From Zoogloea oryzae (lineage in GTDB: Bacteria > Pseudomonadota > Gammaproteobacteria > Burkholderiales > Rhodocyclaceae), in assembly GCF_030161255.1 (NCBI RefSeq), contig NZ_BSPX01000056.1:1-33187 (forward strand): a DNA stretch of 33,187 nt, written 5' to 3'. The position numbers were made by a program, and so were the translations under genes. The first letter of the stretch is position 1. Each line of letters begins with the position of its first letter. A model generated the notes under the pieces. The model had not been told where the DNA came from and did not search any database. It saw only the letters and a list, made by a program, of their open reading frames with translations. Shown here piece by piece: positions 15,164-24,681 of the stretch.

Positions 15164-15472
15164 ATGAGAGACGACCTCGGCGACCGCATCCGGGCAAATC
15201 CGAAGTACCAGGAGCTGGTCTCGAAACGCAATTCATACGGCTGGATCATGACTGCGTTGATGATGATTGTTTACTACGGCTACATCCTGCTGGTGGCCTT
15301 CAACAAGGAGTTCCTCGCCCAGAAGACCGGCGCGGGCGTGATGTCGGTGGGTATCCCCATCGGCGTTGGCGTGATCCTGTTCACCATCATCATTACCGGC
15401 ATTTACATCCGTCGTGCCAATACCGAATTCGACGATCTGAAGGCTCAGGTCATCAAGGAGGCAACCAAGTGA
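15164..15472 (+). CDS. yjcH: DUF485 membrane protein YjcH, partner of ActP
   Basis: A 102-residue DUF485 protein with two membrane helices (about residues 27-47 and 62-84). The conserved N-terminal segment IRANPKYQELVSKRNSYGW is the family signature. YjcH is nearly always encoded directly before the acetate symporter ActP and is thought to assist it; its biochemical role is not settled. A strong GGAGGAG lies before the ATG. Its TGA overlaps the actP ATG (TGATG), so translation is coupled. Confidence 0.93.
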   Translation: MRDDLGDRIRANPKYQELVSKRNSYGWIMTALMMIVYYGYILLVAFNKEFLAQKTGAGVMSVGIPIGVGVILFTIIITGIYIRRANTEFDDLKAQVIKEATK

Positions 15473-17241
15473 TGCGTACTTCCAAACTTATCCTTGGCCT
15501 CCTGGCGGTGCTGGCTTCCGGTGCCGCCCTGGCTGCCGGTGCCGACCTCGGTCAGGCCGAAAAGCAGGCCACCAACTGGACCGCGATCATCATGTTCGGC
15601 ATCTTCGTTGCCGGCACGATGATGATCACCAAGTGGGCCGCTTCCAAGACCAAGTCGGCTGCCGACTTCTACACCGCCGGGGGTGGCATCACCGGCTTCC
15701 AGAACGGCCTGGCGATCGCCGGCGACTACATGTCTGCCGCGTCCTTCCTGGGTATTTCCGCCGCGGTGATGGCCAACGGCTACGACGGCCTGATCTTTGC
15801 GATCGGCTTCCTCGTGGGCTGGCCGGTCATCACCTTCCTGATGGCAGAGCGTCTGCGCAACCTCGGCAAATTCACCTTCGCCGACGTGGCCGGTTACCGC
15901 TTCCAGCAGACCCCGATCCGTGCCTTTGCTGCTTCCGGCACGCTGGTCGTGGTGGCCTTCTACCTCATCGCCCAGATGGTCGGTGCCGGTCAGCTGATCA
16001 AGCTGCTCTTCGGCCTCGAGTACTGGATGGCTGTGGTGATCGTTGGCGCGCTGATGATGGTTTATGTGCTCTTCGGTGGCATGACCGCCACCACCTGGGT
16101 GCAGATCATCAAGGCCGTGCTGCTGCTGGCCGGTGCGTCGTTCATGGCGTTCATGGTGCTCGTCAAGTTCGGTTTCAGCCCGGAAGCGATGTTCGCCAAG
16201 GCTGTCGAGATCAAGACCGCCCTCGCCGCCAAGGACGCCAAGCTGATCGCCGATGCCGCGACCGCCGCTGCCGCCTCCGGCAAGGATGTGGCCGAAGTGA
16301 CCGCCGCGATGGCCGCCAAGAAGGGCGACTCCATCATGGGCCCGGGCTCCTTCGTGAAGGATCCGATCTCCGCCATCTCCTTCGGTATGGCGCTGATGTT
16401 CGGTACCGCTGGTCTCCCGCACATCCTGATGCGCTTCTTCACCGTGCCGGATGCCAAGGAAGCCCGTAAGTCCGTGGGCTGGGCGACTGTCTGGATCGGC
16501 TACTTCTACATCCTGACCTTCGTGATCGGCTTTGGCGCCATCTGCTTCGTGCTGACCGACCCCACCTTCCTGGATGCCAAGGGTGTCCTGAAGGGCGGCG
16601 GCAACATGGCGGCAATCCACCTGGCCAACGCCGTTGGCGGCAACATCTTCCTCGGCTTCATCTCCGCGGTTGCGTTCGCCACCATCCTGGCCGTGGTTGC
16701 CGGTCTGACCCTGTCCGGTGCTTCCGCCGTGTCCCACGACTTGTACGCCACCGTGTTCAAGAAGGGCAATGCCGACTCCGCCGCCGAGCTGCGTGTCTCC
16801 CGTATCACCACCATCGTCCTGGGTGTGATCGCGGTTGTCCTGGGTATCGCCTTCGAAAAGCAGAACATCGCCTTCATGGTGTCCCTGGCCTTCGCCATCG
16901 CCGCTTCGGCCAACTTCCCGGTGCTCTTCATGAGCGTGCTGTGGAAGGACTGCACCACCAAGGGTGCGGTGATCGGTGGTTTCCTCGGCCTGCTCAGCGC
17001 CGTGGTGATGACCGTCCTGTCCGACTCGGTGTGGGTTGCCACCCTGGGTAACCCGAAGGGTTCCGCTCCGTTCCCCTACACCTCGCCGGCCCTGTTCTCC
17101 ATGACCATCGGCTTCGTGGGTATCTGGATCTTCTCGCTGCTCGACCGCAGCCCGAACGCCCAGCAGGAACGTGCTGACTTTGCTGCCCAGCTGATCCGTT
17201 CCGAAACCGGTATCGGTGCATCTGGTGCTTCTGGTCACTAA
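15472..17241 (+). CDS. actP: Cation/acetate symporter ActP (copy 1)
   Basis: A 589-residue sodium:solute symporter (SSS family) that takes up acetate and other short monocarboxylates with a cation. A signal-like N-terminus (to about residue 24) precedes about 13 membrane helices. Family motifs include ADFYTAGGGITGFQNGLAIAGDYMSAASFLG (about 64-94, seen in parts), LRNLGKFTFADVAGYR and FGTAGLPHILMRFFTVPDAKEAR. It carries an Ala/Lys-rich cytoplasmic or periplasmic insertion (about residues 242-290) that copy 2 lacks, which explains its extra length over the usual 550 residues. It is read with yjcH and ends in a terminator at 17291. Substrate is inferred from the family. Confidence 0.92.
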   Translation: MRTSKLILGLLAVLASGAALAAGADLGQAEKQATNWTAIIMFGIFVAGTMMITKWAASKTKSAADFYTAGGGITGFQNGLAIAGDYMSAASFLGISAAVMANGYDGLIFAIGFLVGWPVITFLMAERLRNLGKFTFADVAGYRFQQTPIRAFAASGTLVVVAFYLIAQMVGAGQLIKLLFGLEYWMAVVIVGALMMVYVLFGGMTATTWVQIIKAVLLLAGASFMAFMVLVKFGFSPEAMFAKAVEIKTALAAKDAKLIADAATAAAASGKDVAEVTAAMAAKKGDSIMGPGSFVKDPISAISFGMALMFGTAGLPHILMRFFTVPDAKEARKSVGWATVWIGYFYILTFVIGFGAICFVLTDPTFLDAKGVLKGGGNMAAIHLANAVGGNIFLGFISAVAFATILAVVAGLTLSGASAVSHDLYATVFKKGNADSAAELRVSRITTIVLGVIAVVLGIAFEKQNIAFMVSLAFAIAASANFPVLFMSVLWKDCTTKGAVIGGFLGLLSAVVMTVLSDSVWVATLGNPKGSAPFPYTSPALFSMTIGFVGIWIFSLLDRSPNAQQERADFAAQLIRSETGIGASGASGH

Positions 17242-17290
17242 GCCCTGAATCCACCGGCCGGATCGCTGATCCGGTCGGCCCGGAGATGAC

Positions 17291-17323
17291 AAACCCCGGT
17301 TCGCCGCAAGGCGACCGGGGTTT
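17291..17323 (+). terminator. Terminator after actP
   Basis: AAACCCCGG-T-TCGCC, GCAA tetraloop, GGCGA-CCGGGGTTT: a 14-bp stem with one bulged T and a GNRA-type loop, 49 bases after the actP stop. The trailing T-run is short (TTTGTTG), so efficiency is uncertain. Confidence 0.7.
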
Positions 17324-17907
17324 GTTGCGTCTACCAGGCGTGCTCTTGCGTGTTCGTCCGGGCTGCGTGGGCGCGGCTGCCCGTCCGTTCAATCGCCCCT
17401 CCGCGTGGTGGCCCGGGGGGGGAGGGCGTCCTGCCGCTCCGCGGGCTGCGCCAATCGGCCTCGCTGGACAGGCGGTGACGCGTGCGCGCCTGCACTTCGA
17501 CCGTGTTTGCCGACGATCTCGGTCGCGATGCGGCTCATGTCGGTCTTGGCGTGGTGATCACTCGCCCCTGCGTATTCAATATCGACGTCGGTGTATTGAT
17601 CGCGCGGACGTCGACATTGATGTCTGGTGCCTGCGTGATGAAATGTCGCGAGGTGATATTGATATCCGGTGCCAGTGCGAAGACCACGCCGCCGGTGGAA
17701 TTGATATCTCGCGTCCGCGTATTCAATGTCGACGCCGGTGTATTGACCACGCGGGCGTCGACATCATGTTTTACCGGGTGAGTGAGGTATTTTTTTGTCA
17801 GTGTGATGATTGCGCCGGGGCAGAGTGAGGTATCCGTCCGGCGCGGTTGAAGCGGCTGAGCAAAACGCGCTGCGCTGCCTGGTCAGCTCAGGCTGGCAGG
17901 GGTAGAC
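17324..17907. other. Gene-free interval between convergent actP operons
   Basis: No convincing protein gene. The most notable content is the 21-bp tandem array at 17532-17783, described separately. Other contents are a run of eight G at 17415-17422, a run of seven T near 17790, and a near-copy pair GAGTGAGGTAT at 17780-17790 and 17823-17833. Open frames over the array (for example 17482-17781 plus strand) have GTG starts, poor ribosome-binding sites and simply translate the repeat. Confidence 0.6.
17532..17783. repeat. Degenerate 21-bp tandem repeat array, about 12 units
   Basis: Cut at 21-base steps from 17532, units line up with the core ATTGATATC or ATTCAATRTC at the start of most units (17574, 17595, 17616, 17658, 17700, 17721, 17742). 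Three unit types can be told apart. Type A (17574, 17721) has ATTCAAT...CGACG.CGGTGT. Type B (17595, 17742) has ATTGA..CGCGG.CGTCGAC. Type C (17616, 17658, 17700) has ATTGATRTC. Units 17574-17615 and 17721-17762 match closely at a distance of 147 bp, exactly seven units. The unit length is a multiple of three, so several frames stay open and encode seven-residue repeats. Confidence 0.8.
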
Positions 17908-17936
17908 AAAAAAACGGCGCCCTTGCGGGGCGCCGT
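17908..17936 (-). terminator. Intrinsic terminator of the leftward etf-actP2 operon
   Basis: On the minus strand ACGGCGCCC pairs with GGGCGCCGT (17914-17922 with 17928-17936) around a five-base loop and is followed by seven T (17914-17908). It lies 67 bases after the actP2 stop. Confidence 0.88.
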
Positions 17937-17976
17937 GAAAATCTCCTGGGAGGGAGAAGAGAAGACACTCGTTGTA

Positions 17977-17998
17977 GTCGGGCGCCGGAGCGCCCGAC
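17977..17998. repeat. GTCGGGC palindrome, copy 1
   Basis: GTCGGGCGC and GCGCCCGAC flank a CGGA loop (9-bp stem). It lies five bases after the actP2 stop on the minus strand. It shares the GTCGGGC/GCCCGAC arms with three other intergenic palindromes in this operon. Confidence 0.65.
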
Positions 17999-18003
17999 CG
18001 TGT

Positions 18004-19674
18004 TCAGTGGGAGCTCGCCGAAGCGGCACCGATACCGGTCTGGGAGCGGACGTACTGGTCGTCGTAACCCGCCTTGTCGATCTTGGAGCGGGCGCTGGTG
18101 TCGGTCACCGAGAACAGCCAGGTGAAGAAGAAGGCCAGCGGCATCGAGAACAGGGCCGGTTGTTCGTACGGGAAGATCGGCGTGGCATTGCCCAGCACCA
18201 CCACCCACACGGCCTTGGACAGCACCACGAAGCTCACCGCCGAGATCAGGCCGATGAGGCCGCCAAGGAGTGCGCCGCGGGTGGTCAGGCCCCGCCAGTA
18301 CATCGACAGGATCAGGATCGGGAAGTTGGTCGAGGCGGCGATGCCGAAGGTCAGGCCGACGAGGAAGGCGATGTTCTGCTTCTCGAACATGATGCCCAGC
18401 AGCACGGCAACCACGCCCAGGGCGATGGTGGACAGCTTGGAGACACGCATCTCTTCGGCTTCGCTGGCGGAGCCCTTGCGGATCACACGAGCGTAGATGT
18501 CGTGGGCGATGGAGGAGGCGCCGGCCAGAGCCAGACCGGAAACCACGGCCAGGATGGTGGCGAACGCAACCGCCGACATGAAGCCCAGGAACAGGTTGCC
18601 GCCAACGGCCTTGGACAGGTGCATCACCGGCATGTTGCCGCCGCCGATCAGCTTGCCGCCGATGTTGCCGCCTTCGTAGAAGTCGGGGTTCTGGCCGACG
18701 ATCACGATGGCCATCAGGCCCAGGGCGCACACCACCATGAAGAAGTAGCCGATGCAGCCGCTGGCCACGAACACGCTCTTGCGGGCTTCCTTGGCGTTCG
18801 GCACGGTGAAGAAGCGCATCATGATGTGGGGCAGGCCGGCGGTGCCGAACACGAGACCCAGCGACAGGGACACGGCGGTGATCGGGTCGGCCATCAGCGA
18901 GCCGGTGCCCATGATCTTGATGCCGTCCTTGTGCACTTCAACCGCCTTCTGGGCCGCAGTTTCGAGGCTGAAGCCGAACTGGCTGAGGGACAGGAAGAGC
19001 AGCACGGTGCCGCCGAAGAGCATCAGGCAGGCCTTGATGATCTGCACCCAGGTGGTGGCGATCATGCCGCCGAAGGTGACGTAGATCACCATCAGCACGC
19101 CCACCACGACCACTGCGGTGGCGTAGTCGAGGCCGAACAGCAGCTTGATGAGCTGGCCGGCGCCGACCATCTGCACGATCAGGTAGAAGCACACCACGGT
19201 GAGCGAGCCGAAGGCCGCGAAGGTGCGGATGGTGCCCTGCTCGAGGCGGTAGGAGGCGATGTCGGCGAAGGTGAACTTGCCCAGGTTGCGCAGGCGCTCG
19301 GCCATCAGGAACAGGATCACCGGCCAGCCGACGAAGAAGCCGATGGCGTAGATGAAGCCGTCGAGGCCTTTGGCGAAGGTCATCGCCGAGAGGCCCAGCA
19401 GGGTGGCGGCGGACATGTAGTCGCCGGCAATCGCGAGGCCGTTCTGGAAGCCGGTGATGCCGCCGCCGGCAGTGTAGAAGTCGGCGGTGGATTTGGTCCG
19501 GCTGGCGGCCCAGTAGGTGATGCCCATCGTGGCCACCACGAAGATGAAGAACATCCCGATGGCGGTGAGGTTGAGGGGCTGCTTCTGGGCGGCGCCCATG
19601 GCGTCGGCGGCCAGCGCTGCGCCACCGACGAGGGTGGCCGCGAGGGCGGCGAGGAGGTGTTTGCGCTGGATCAC
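18004..19674 (-). CDS. Cation/acetate-type symporter, ActP paralogue (copy 2)
   Basis: A 556-residue SSS-family symporter closely similar to copy 1 at 15472: the ADFYTAGGGITGFQNGLA, LRNLGKFTFADIASYR and FGTAGLPHIMMRFFTVPNAK blocks are shared. A signal-like N-terminus (to AALAA, about residue 23) and about 13 helices are present. It lacks the Ala/Lys-rich insertion of copy 1. The start is a GTG at 19674 overlapping the yjcH2 stop (GTGA). The frame stays open far upstream to 21588, but that is read-through of other genes' sequence. As the last gene of an acyl-CoA oxidation operon it may import a short-chain acid other than acetate (inference). Confidence 0.9.
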   Translation of the reverse strand: MIQRKHLLAALAATLVGGAALAADAMGAAQKQPLNLTAIGMFFIFVVATMGITYWAASRTKSTADFYTAGGGITGFQNGLAIAGDYMSAATLLGLSAMTFAKGLDGFIYAIGFFVGWPVILFLMAERLRNLGKFTFADIASYRLEQGTIRTFAAFGSLTVVCFYLIVQMVGAGQLIKLLFGLDYATAVVVVGVLMVIYVTFGGMIATTWVQIIKACLMLFGGTVLLFLSLSQFGFSLETAAQKAVEVHKDGIKIMGTGSLMADPITAVSLSLGLVFGTAGLPHIMMRFFTVPNAKEARKSVFVASGCIGYFFMVVCALGLMAIVIVGQNPDFYEGGNIGGKLIGGGNMPVMHLSKAVGGNLFLGFMSAVAFATILAVVSGLALAGASSIAHDIYARVIRKGSASEAEEMRVSKLSTIALGVVAVLLGIMFEKQNIAFLVGLTFGIAASTNFPILILSMYWRGLTTRGALLGGLIGLISAVSFVVLSKAVWVVVLGNATPIFPYEQPALFSMPLAFFFTWLFSVTDTSARSKIDKAGYDDQYVRSQTGIGAASASSH

Positions 19675-19982
19675 TTGGTGGCCTCCCGGACGATCTCGTT
19701 GTTGATGGTGTCGAACTCGCCGTTGGAGCGGTTGACGAACCAGCCGGTCAGCAGCCAGGAACCGATGATGATGGCGGCGCCGATGGGCACGCCGATGGTC
19801 AGGGTGGAGCCGGTCGAGATGGGGGTGCGCATGACCTCGGGCGCGAAGGCGACGATCATCATCATCCCGTAGTAGCTGGCCATCACGATGGCGGTGAGGA
19901 GCAGCGCAAAACGACTGCGCTTTCCTTCGAGTTCGGCGAACTTGGGGTTCGCACGTACCTTCTTGTAGATGTCTGCCGACAT
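19671..19982 (-). CDS. DUF485 membrane protein, YjcH paralogue (copy 2)
   Basis: A 103-residue DUF485 protein with two membrane helices (about 26-46 and 62-83). It shares the IRANPK/VRANPKFAELEGKRSRF-type N-terminus and the acidic EFD...IVREATK end with copy 1 at 15164. It overlaps the following symporter start by four bases, the same coupled arrangement as copy 1. AAGGAGGAAT precedes the ATG. It begins 90 bases after the ETF-QO stop on the same strand. Confidence 0.92.
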   Translation of the reverse strand: MSADIYKKVRANPKFAELEGKRSRFALLLTAIVMASYYGMMMIVAFAPEVMRTPISTGSTLTIGVPIGAAIIIGSWLLTGWFVNRSNGEFDTINNEIVREATK

Positions 19983-20072
19983 GATTCCTCCTTGAATTCG
20001 GCGGGTTTTTCAGGTTGTGGTTGTTGTTACGGGGTGAGTGCTGTTCTCCCCCGGTCTTGCCGTGGTTATTGC

Positions 20073-21704
20073 TTACATGTTCGGGTAGTTGGGCCCGCCG
20101 CCACCTTCGGGCACGGCCCAGTTGATGTTCTGGGTCGGGTCCTTGATGTCGCAGGTCTTGCAGTGCAGGCAGTTCTGCGCGTTGATCTGCATGCGCGGGC
20201 CGCTCGGGTCTTCGACGATTTCGTACACGCCGGCCGGGCAGTAGCGGGTCTCGGGCGCGGCGTAGAGGGCGAGGTTCACGCTCACCGGCACCGAGGCGTC
20301 CTTCAGGCGCAGGTGGCAGGGCTGCTCTTCCACGTGGTTGGTGGCCGAGATGAACACCGACGAGAGGCGGTCGAAGCTGATCTTGCCGTCGGGCTTGGGA
20401 TAGACGATCGGCTGGCAGTCGGCGGCCTTCTTGAGCTGGGTGTGGTCGTCGTGGTGACGCAGCGTCCACGGGGCGCGGCCCTTGAGCAGGAAGGTGTCGA
20501 TGGCGCTGTAGGCGATGCCACCCCACAGGCCCCAGCGGAAGCTCGGGCGGATGTTGCGCACGGTGTACAGCTCGTCCCACAGCCAGCTCTGCTTGAGCTG
20601 CTCGGGGTAGGCGATGCACTCGGTGCCGGTCTGGCCCTCGAAGGTGAGGTGGGCGAACAGGGCGTCGGCGGCCACGATGCCGGACTTCATCGCCATGTGG
20701 GTGCCCTTGACCTTGGGCACGTTGAGGAAGCCGGCGGTGTCGCCGATCAGCACGCCACCCGGGAAGGACAGCTTGGGCAGCGACTGGAAGCCGCCTTCGT
20801 TGAGCGCCCGCGCGCCATAGGCGATGCGCCGCCCGCCCTCGAAGACCTTGCGGATCTCCGGGTGGGTCTTGAAGCGCTGGAATTCCTCGTAGGGCGACAG
20901 GTAGGGGTTGCTGTAGTCGAGGCCGACCACGAAGCCGACGGCCACCTGGTTGTTCTCCAGGTGATACAGGAAGGAGCCGCCGTACACGTCGGTGGACACC
21001 GGCCAGCCCACGGTGTGCATGGTGAGGCCGGGTTTGTGCACTTCGGGGCGCACTTCCCACAGCTCCTTGATGCCGATGCCGTAGGTCTGCGGATCGGCGC
21101 CGTCGCGCAGGTTGAAGCGGGTGAACAGGCCCTTGGTGAGGGAGCCGCGGCAGCCTTCGGAGAAGACGGTCTGACGGGCGTGGAGCTCGATGCCCTGCTG
21201 GTAGTTGGGGCCGGGTTCGCCGTTGCGCTCGACGCCCATGTCGCCGGTGGCGATGCCCTTCACCGAGCCGTCCTCGTGGTACAGCACCTCGGCGGCGGCA
21301 AAGCCCGGGTAGATCTCGACGCCCAGCTCTTCGGCCTGCTGGCCCAGCCAGCGCACCACGTTGCCCAGGCTGACGATGTAGTTGCCCTCGTTGTGCATCT
21401 GGGGCGGCGTGGGCAGCTTGTAGGCCTTCTCGGTGGACAGGAAGTAGAAGTGATCTTCGGTGACCGGGGTGTTGAGGGGCGCGCCGCGCTCCTTCCAGTC
21501 GGGGAACAGCTCGGCCAGCGCGCGGGGCTCGATGACGGCACCGGAGAGGATGTGCGCGCCCACTTCGGAGCCCTTTTCGACGACGCACACCGAAAGCTCG
21601 TGGCCGGCCTTCTCGGCCTGCTGCTTCAGGCGGATCGCGGCGGCCAGGCCAGAGGGGCCTGCGCCGACGATCACCACGTCGTATTCCATCGCTTCACGCG
21701 TCAT
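20073..21704 (-). CDS. Electron transfer flavoprotein-ubiquinone oxidoreductase
   Basis: A 543-residue ETF-QO. This membrane-associated flavoprotein takes electrons from reduced ETF and passes them to ubiquinone. The FAD dinucleotide motif GAGPSG is at residues 14-19 and a second FAD-binding region, GDTAGFLNVPKVKGTHMAM, near 310. The C-terminal ferredoxin-like part has the 4Fe-4S cysteines in CPAGVYE and NCLHCKTCDIKDP. Length matches the family (about 540-560). GGAG seven bases before the ATG supports the start. It lies between an acyl-CoA dehydrogenase and yjcH2 in an operon that also encodes both ETF subunits, which fits well. Confidence 0.95.
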   Translation of the reverse strand: MTREAMEYDVVIVGAGPSGLAAAIRLKQQAEKAGHELSVCVVEKGSEVGAHILSGAVIEPRALAELFPDWKERGAPLNTPVTEDHFYFLSTEKAYKLPTPPQMHNEGNYIVSLGNVVRWLGQQAEELGVEIYPGFAAAEVLYHEDGSVKGIATGDMGVERNGEPGPNYQQGIELHARQTVFSEGCRGSLTKGLFTRFNLRDGADPQTYGIGIKELWEVRPEVHKPGLTMHTVGWPVSTDVYGGSFLYHLENNQVAVGFVVGLDYSNPYLSPYEEFQRFKTHPEIRKVFEGGRRIAYGARALNEGGFQSLPKLSFPGGVLIGDTAGFLNVPKVKGTHMAMKSGIVAADALFAHLTFEGQTGTECIAYPEQLKQSWLWDELYTVRNIRPSFRWGLWGGIAYSAIDTFLLKGRAPWTLRHHDDHTQLKKAADCQPIVYPKPDGKISFDRLSSVFISATNHVEEQPCHLRLKDASVPVSVNLALYAAPETRYCPAGVYEIVEDPSGPRMQINAQNCLHCKTCDIKDPTQNINWAVPEGGGGPNYPNM

Positions 21705-21732
21705 TACTGCTCTCCGGAGGTTTCGCTTGTAG

Positions 21733-21750
21733 GTCGGGCGTCAGCCCGAC
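21733..21750. repeat. GTCGGGC palindrome, copy 2
   Basis: GTCGGGC-GTCA-GCCCGAC, preceded by TGTAG and followed by ACAAAA-like sequence, in the 106-base gap between the acyl-CoA dehydrogenase and ETF-QO genes. GTAGGTCGGGC...GCCCGACA elements are common REP-like repeats in proteobacterial genomes. Confidence 0.75.
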
Positions 21751-21810
21751 AAAAGGATGTCAGGGCATGCCGGGCCGCGGCGTGCGCGGCGGCCCGGCAG
21801 CAGGTGGTGC

Positions 21811-23601
<1,791 letters not shown>

Positions 23602-23648
23602 GGTGGTTCCTTGCGAATTCGGTTGAGTGCGGCGTCGGCGTGGCGCAG

Positions 23649-23666
23649 GTCGGGCCTTCGCCCGAC
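23649..23666. repeat. GTCGGGC palindrome, copy 3
   Basis: GTCGGGC-CTTC-GCCCGAC in the 116-base gap between etfA and the acyl-CoA dehydrogenase gene. It forms a tandem pair with copy 4, 45 bp away. Confidence 0.75.
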
Positions 23667-23693
23667 GCCGTTGCTTCGATCAGATTCCGGGGT

Positions 23694-23711
23694 GTCGGGC
23701 AAACGCCCGAC
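23694..23711. repeat. GTCGGGC palindrome, copy 4
   Basis: GTCGGGC-AAAC-GCCCGAC, seven bases after the etfA stop on the minus strand. Same arms as copies 1-3 with a different loop. Confidence 0.75.
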
Positions 23712-23717
23712 GCACGA

Positions 23718-24653
23718 TCAGAGGGCGGAAACCAGCTGCGGCACGGTCTCGAACAGATCGGCCACGAGCCCGTAGTCGGCCACCTGGAAGATCGGGGCTT
23801 CCGGGTCCTTGTTGATCGCGACGATCACCTTGGAATCCTTCATGCCCGCCAGATGCTGGATGGCGCCGGAGATGCCGACCGCCACGTACAGCTGCGGGGC
23901 GACGATCTTGCCGGTCTGGCCGACCTGGTAGTCGTTGGGCACGAAGCCCGCATCCACCGCGGCGCGGGAGGCGCCCATGGCGGCGCCGAGCTTGTCGGCC
24001 AGGGGTTCGAGTACGGCGCGGTAGTTGTCGCCGCTGCCGAGGCCGCGGCCGCCCGAGACGATGATCTTGGCGGCGCCCAGCTCGGGGCGGGCCGACTTGG
24101 TGAGCTCACGGCCGACCAGCTTGCTCTGGGCCAGATCCGGGCCGGCGGCGATCGCTTCGACCGCGGCGGAGCCGCCTTGGGCAACCGGGTCGAAGGCGGT
24201 GGTGCGCACGGTGATGACCTTCACCGGGTCGGCCGACTTGACGGTGGCCAGCGCGTTGCCGGCGTAGATCGGACGGACGAAGGTGTCGGCGGACTCGATG
24301 CCAACGATGTCGGAAATCTGGGCGACATCCAGCAGCGCGGCAACGCGCGGCAGGACGTTCTTGCCGAAGGTGGTGGCGGGGGCCAGCACATGGCTGTAGC
24401 CGCCGGTCTTGACCACATCGACCAGCAGCGCGGCGAGGTTCTCGGCGCCCTGTTCGGCGTAGGCGGCGGCATCGGCCACCTTGACCTTGGCGACACCGGC
24501 CAGCTTGGCGGCGGCTTCGGCGGCGGCGCCGCAGCTGCTGCCGGCAACCAGCACTTCGATGTCGGCGCCCAGCTTTGCAGCGGCGGCAACGGTGTTGAGG
24601 GTCGCGGCCTTCAGGGCGGCGTTGTCGTGTTCGGCGATGACGAGGATGGGCAT
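23718..24653 (-). CDS. etfA: Electron transfer flavoprotein alpha subunit
   Basis: A 311-residue ETF alpha subunit that holds the FAD. ETF collects electrons from acyl-CoA dehydrogenases and passes them to ETF-QO. The N-terminal domain starts MPILVIAEHDNAALKAA. The C-terminal FAD-binding part has SGGRGLGSGDNY, GASRAAVDAGFVPNDYQVG, VGISGAIQHLAGM and INKDPEAPIFQVADYGLV, all family blocks. It follows etfB by 28 bases in the leftward operon. Confidence 0.96.
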   Translation of the reverse strand: MPILVIAEHDNAALKAATLNTVAAAAKLGADIEVLVAGSSCGAAAEAAAKLAGVAKVKVADAAAYAEQGAENLAALLVDVVKTGGYSHVLAPATTFGKNVLPRVAALLDVAQISDIVGIESADTFVRPIYAGNALATVKSADPVKVITVRTTAFDPVAQGGSAAVEAIAAGPDLAQSKLVGRELTKSARPELGAAKIIVSGGRGLGSGDNYRAVLEPLADKLGAAMGASRAAVDAGFVPNDYQVGQTGKIVAPQLYVAVGISGAIQHLAGMKDSKVIVAINKDPEAPIFQVADYGLVADLFETVPQLVSAL

Positions 24654-24681
24654 GTTCTATGTCTCCGTGTTCTTCAGGCGC

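Noticed and set aside
17482..17781. A 99-codon frame over the 21-bp array as a real heptad-repeat protein
   Set aside because: GTG start with weak ribosome-binding site, and other frames on both strands are equally open because the period is a multiple of three. Kept as a repeat, not as a gene.
17532..17783. CRISPR array
   Set aside because: Units are contiguous 21-mers without unique spacers, and no cas genes are present.
17923..19872. A 649-codon plus-strand frame opposite the symporter genes
   Set aside because: Gly/Glu/His/Gln-rich shadow of two confirmed membrane protein genes on the minus strand; no family resemblance and no ribosome-binding site of note.
18004..21588. A 1194-codon open frame on the minus strand, seeming to fuse the symporter to upstream sequence
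   Set aside because: Only the last 557 codons match a family. The rest reads out of frame through yjcH2 and ETF-QO, which are clear genes in other frames, and its composition (Arg/His/Pro-rich) is typical of GC shadow frames.
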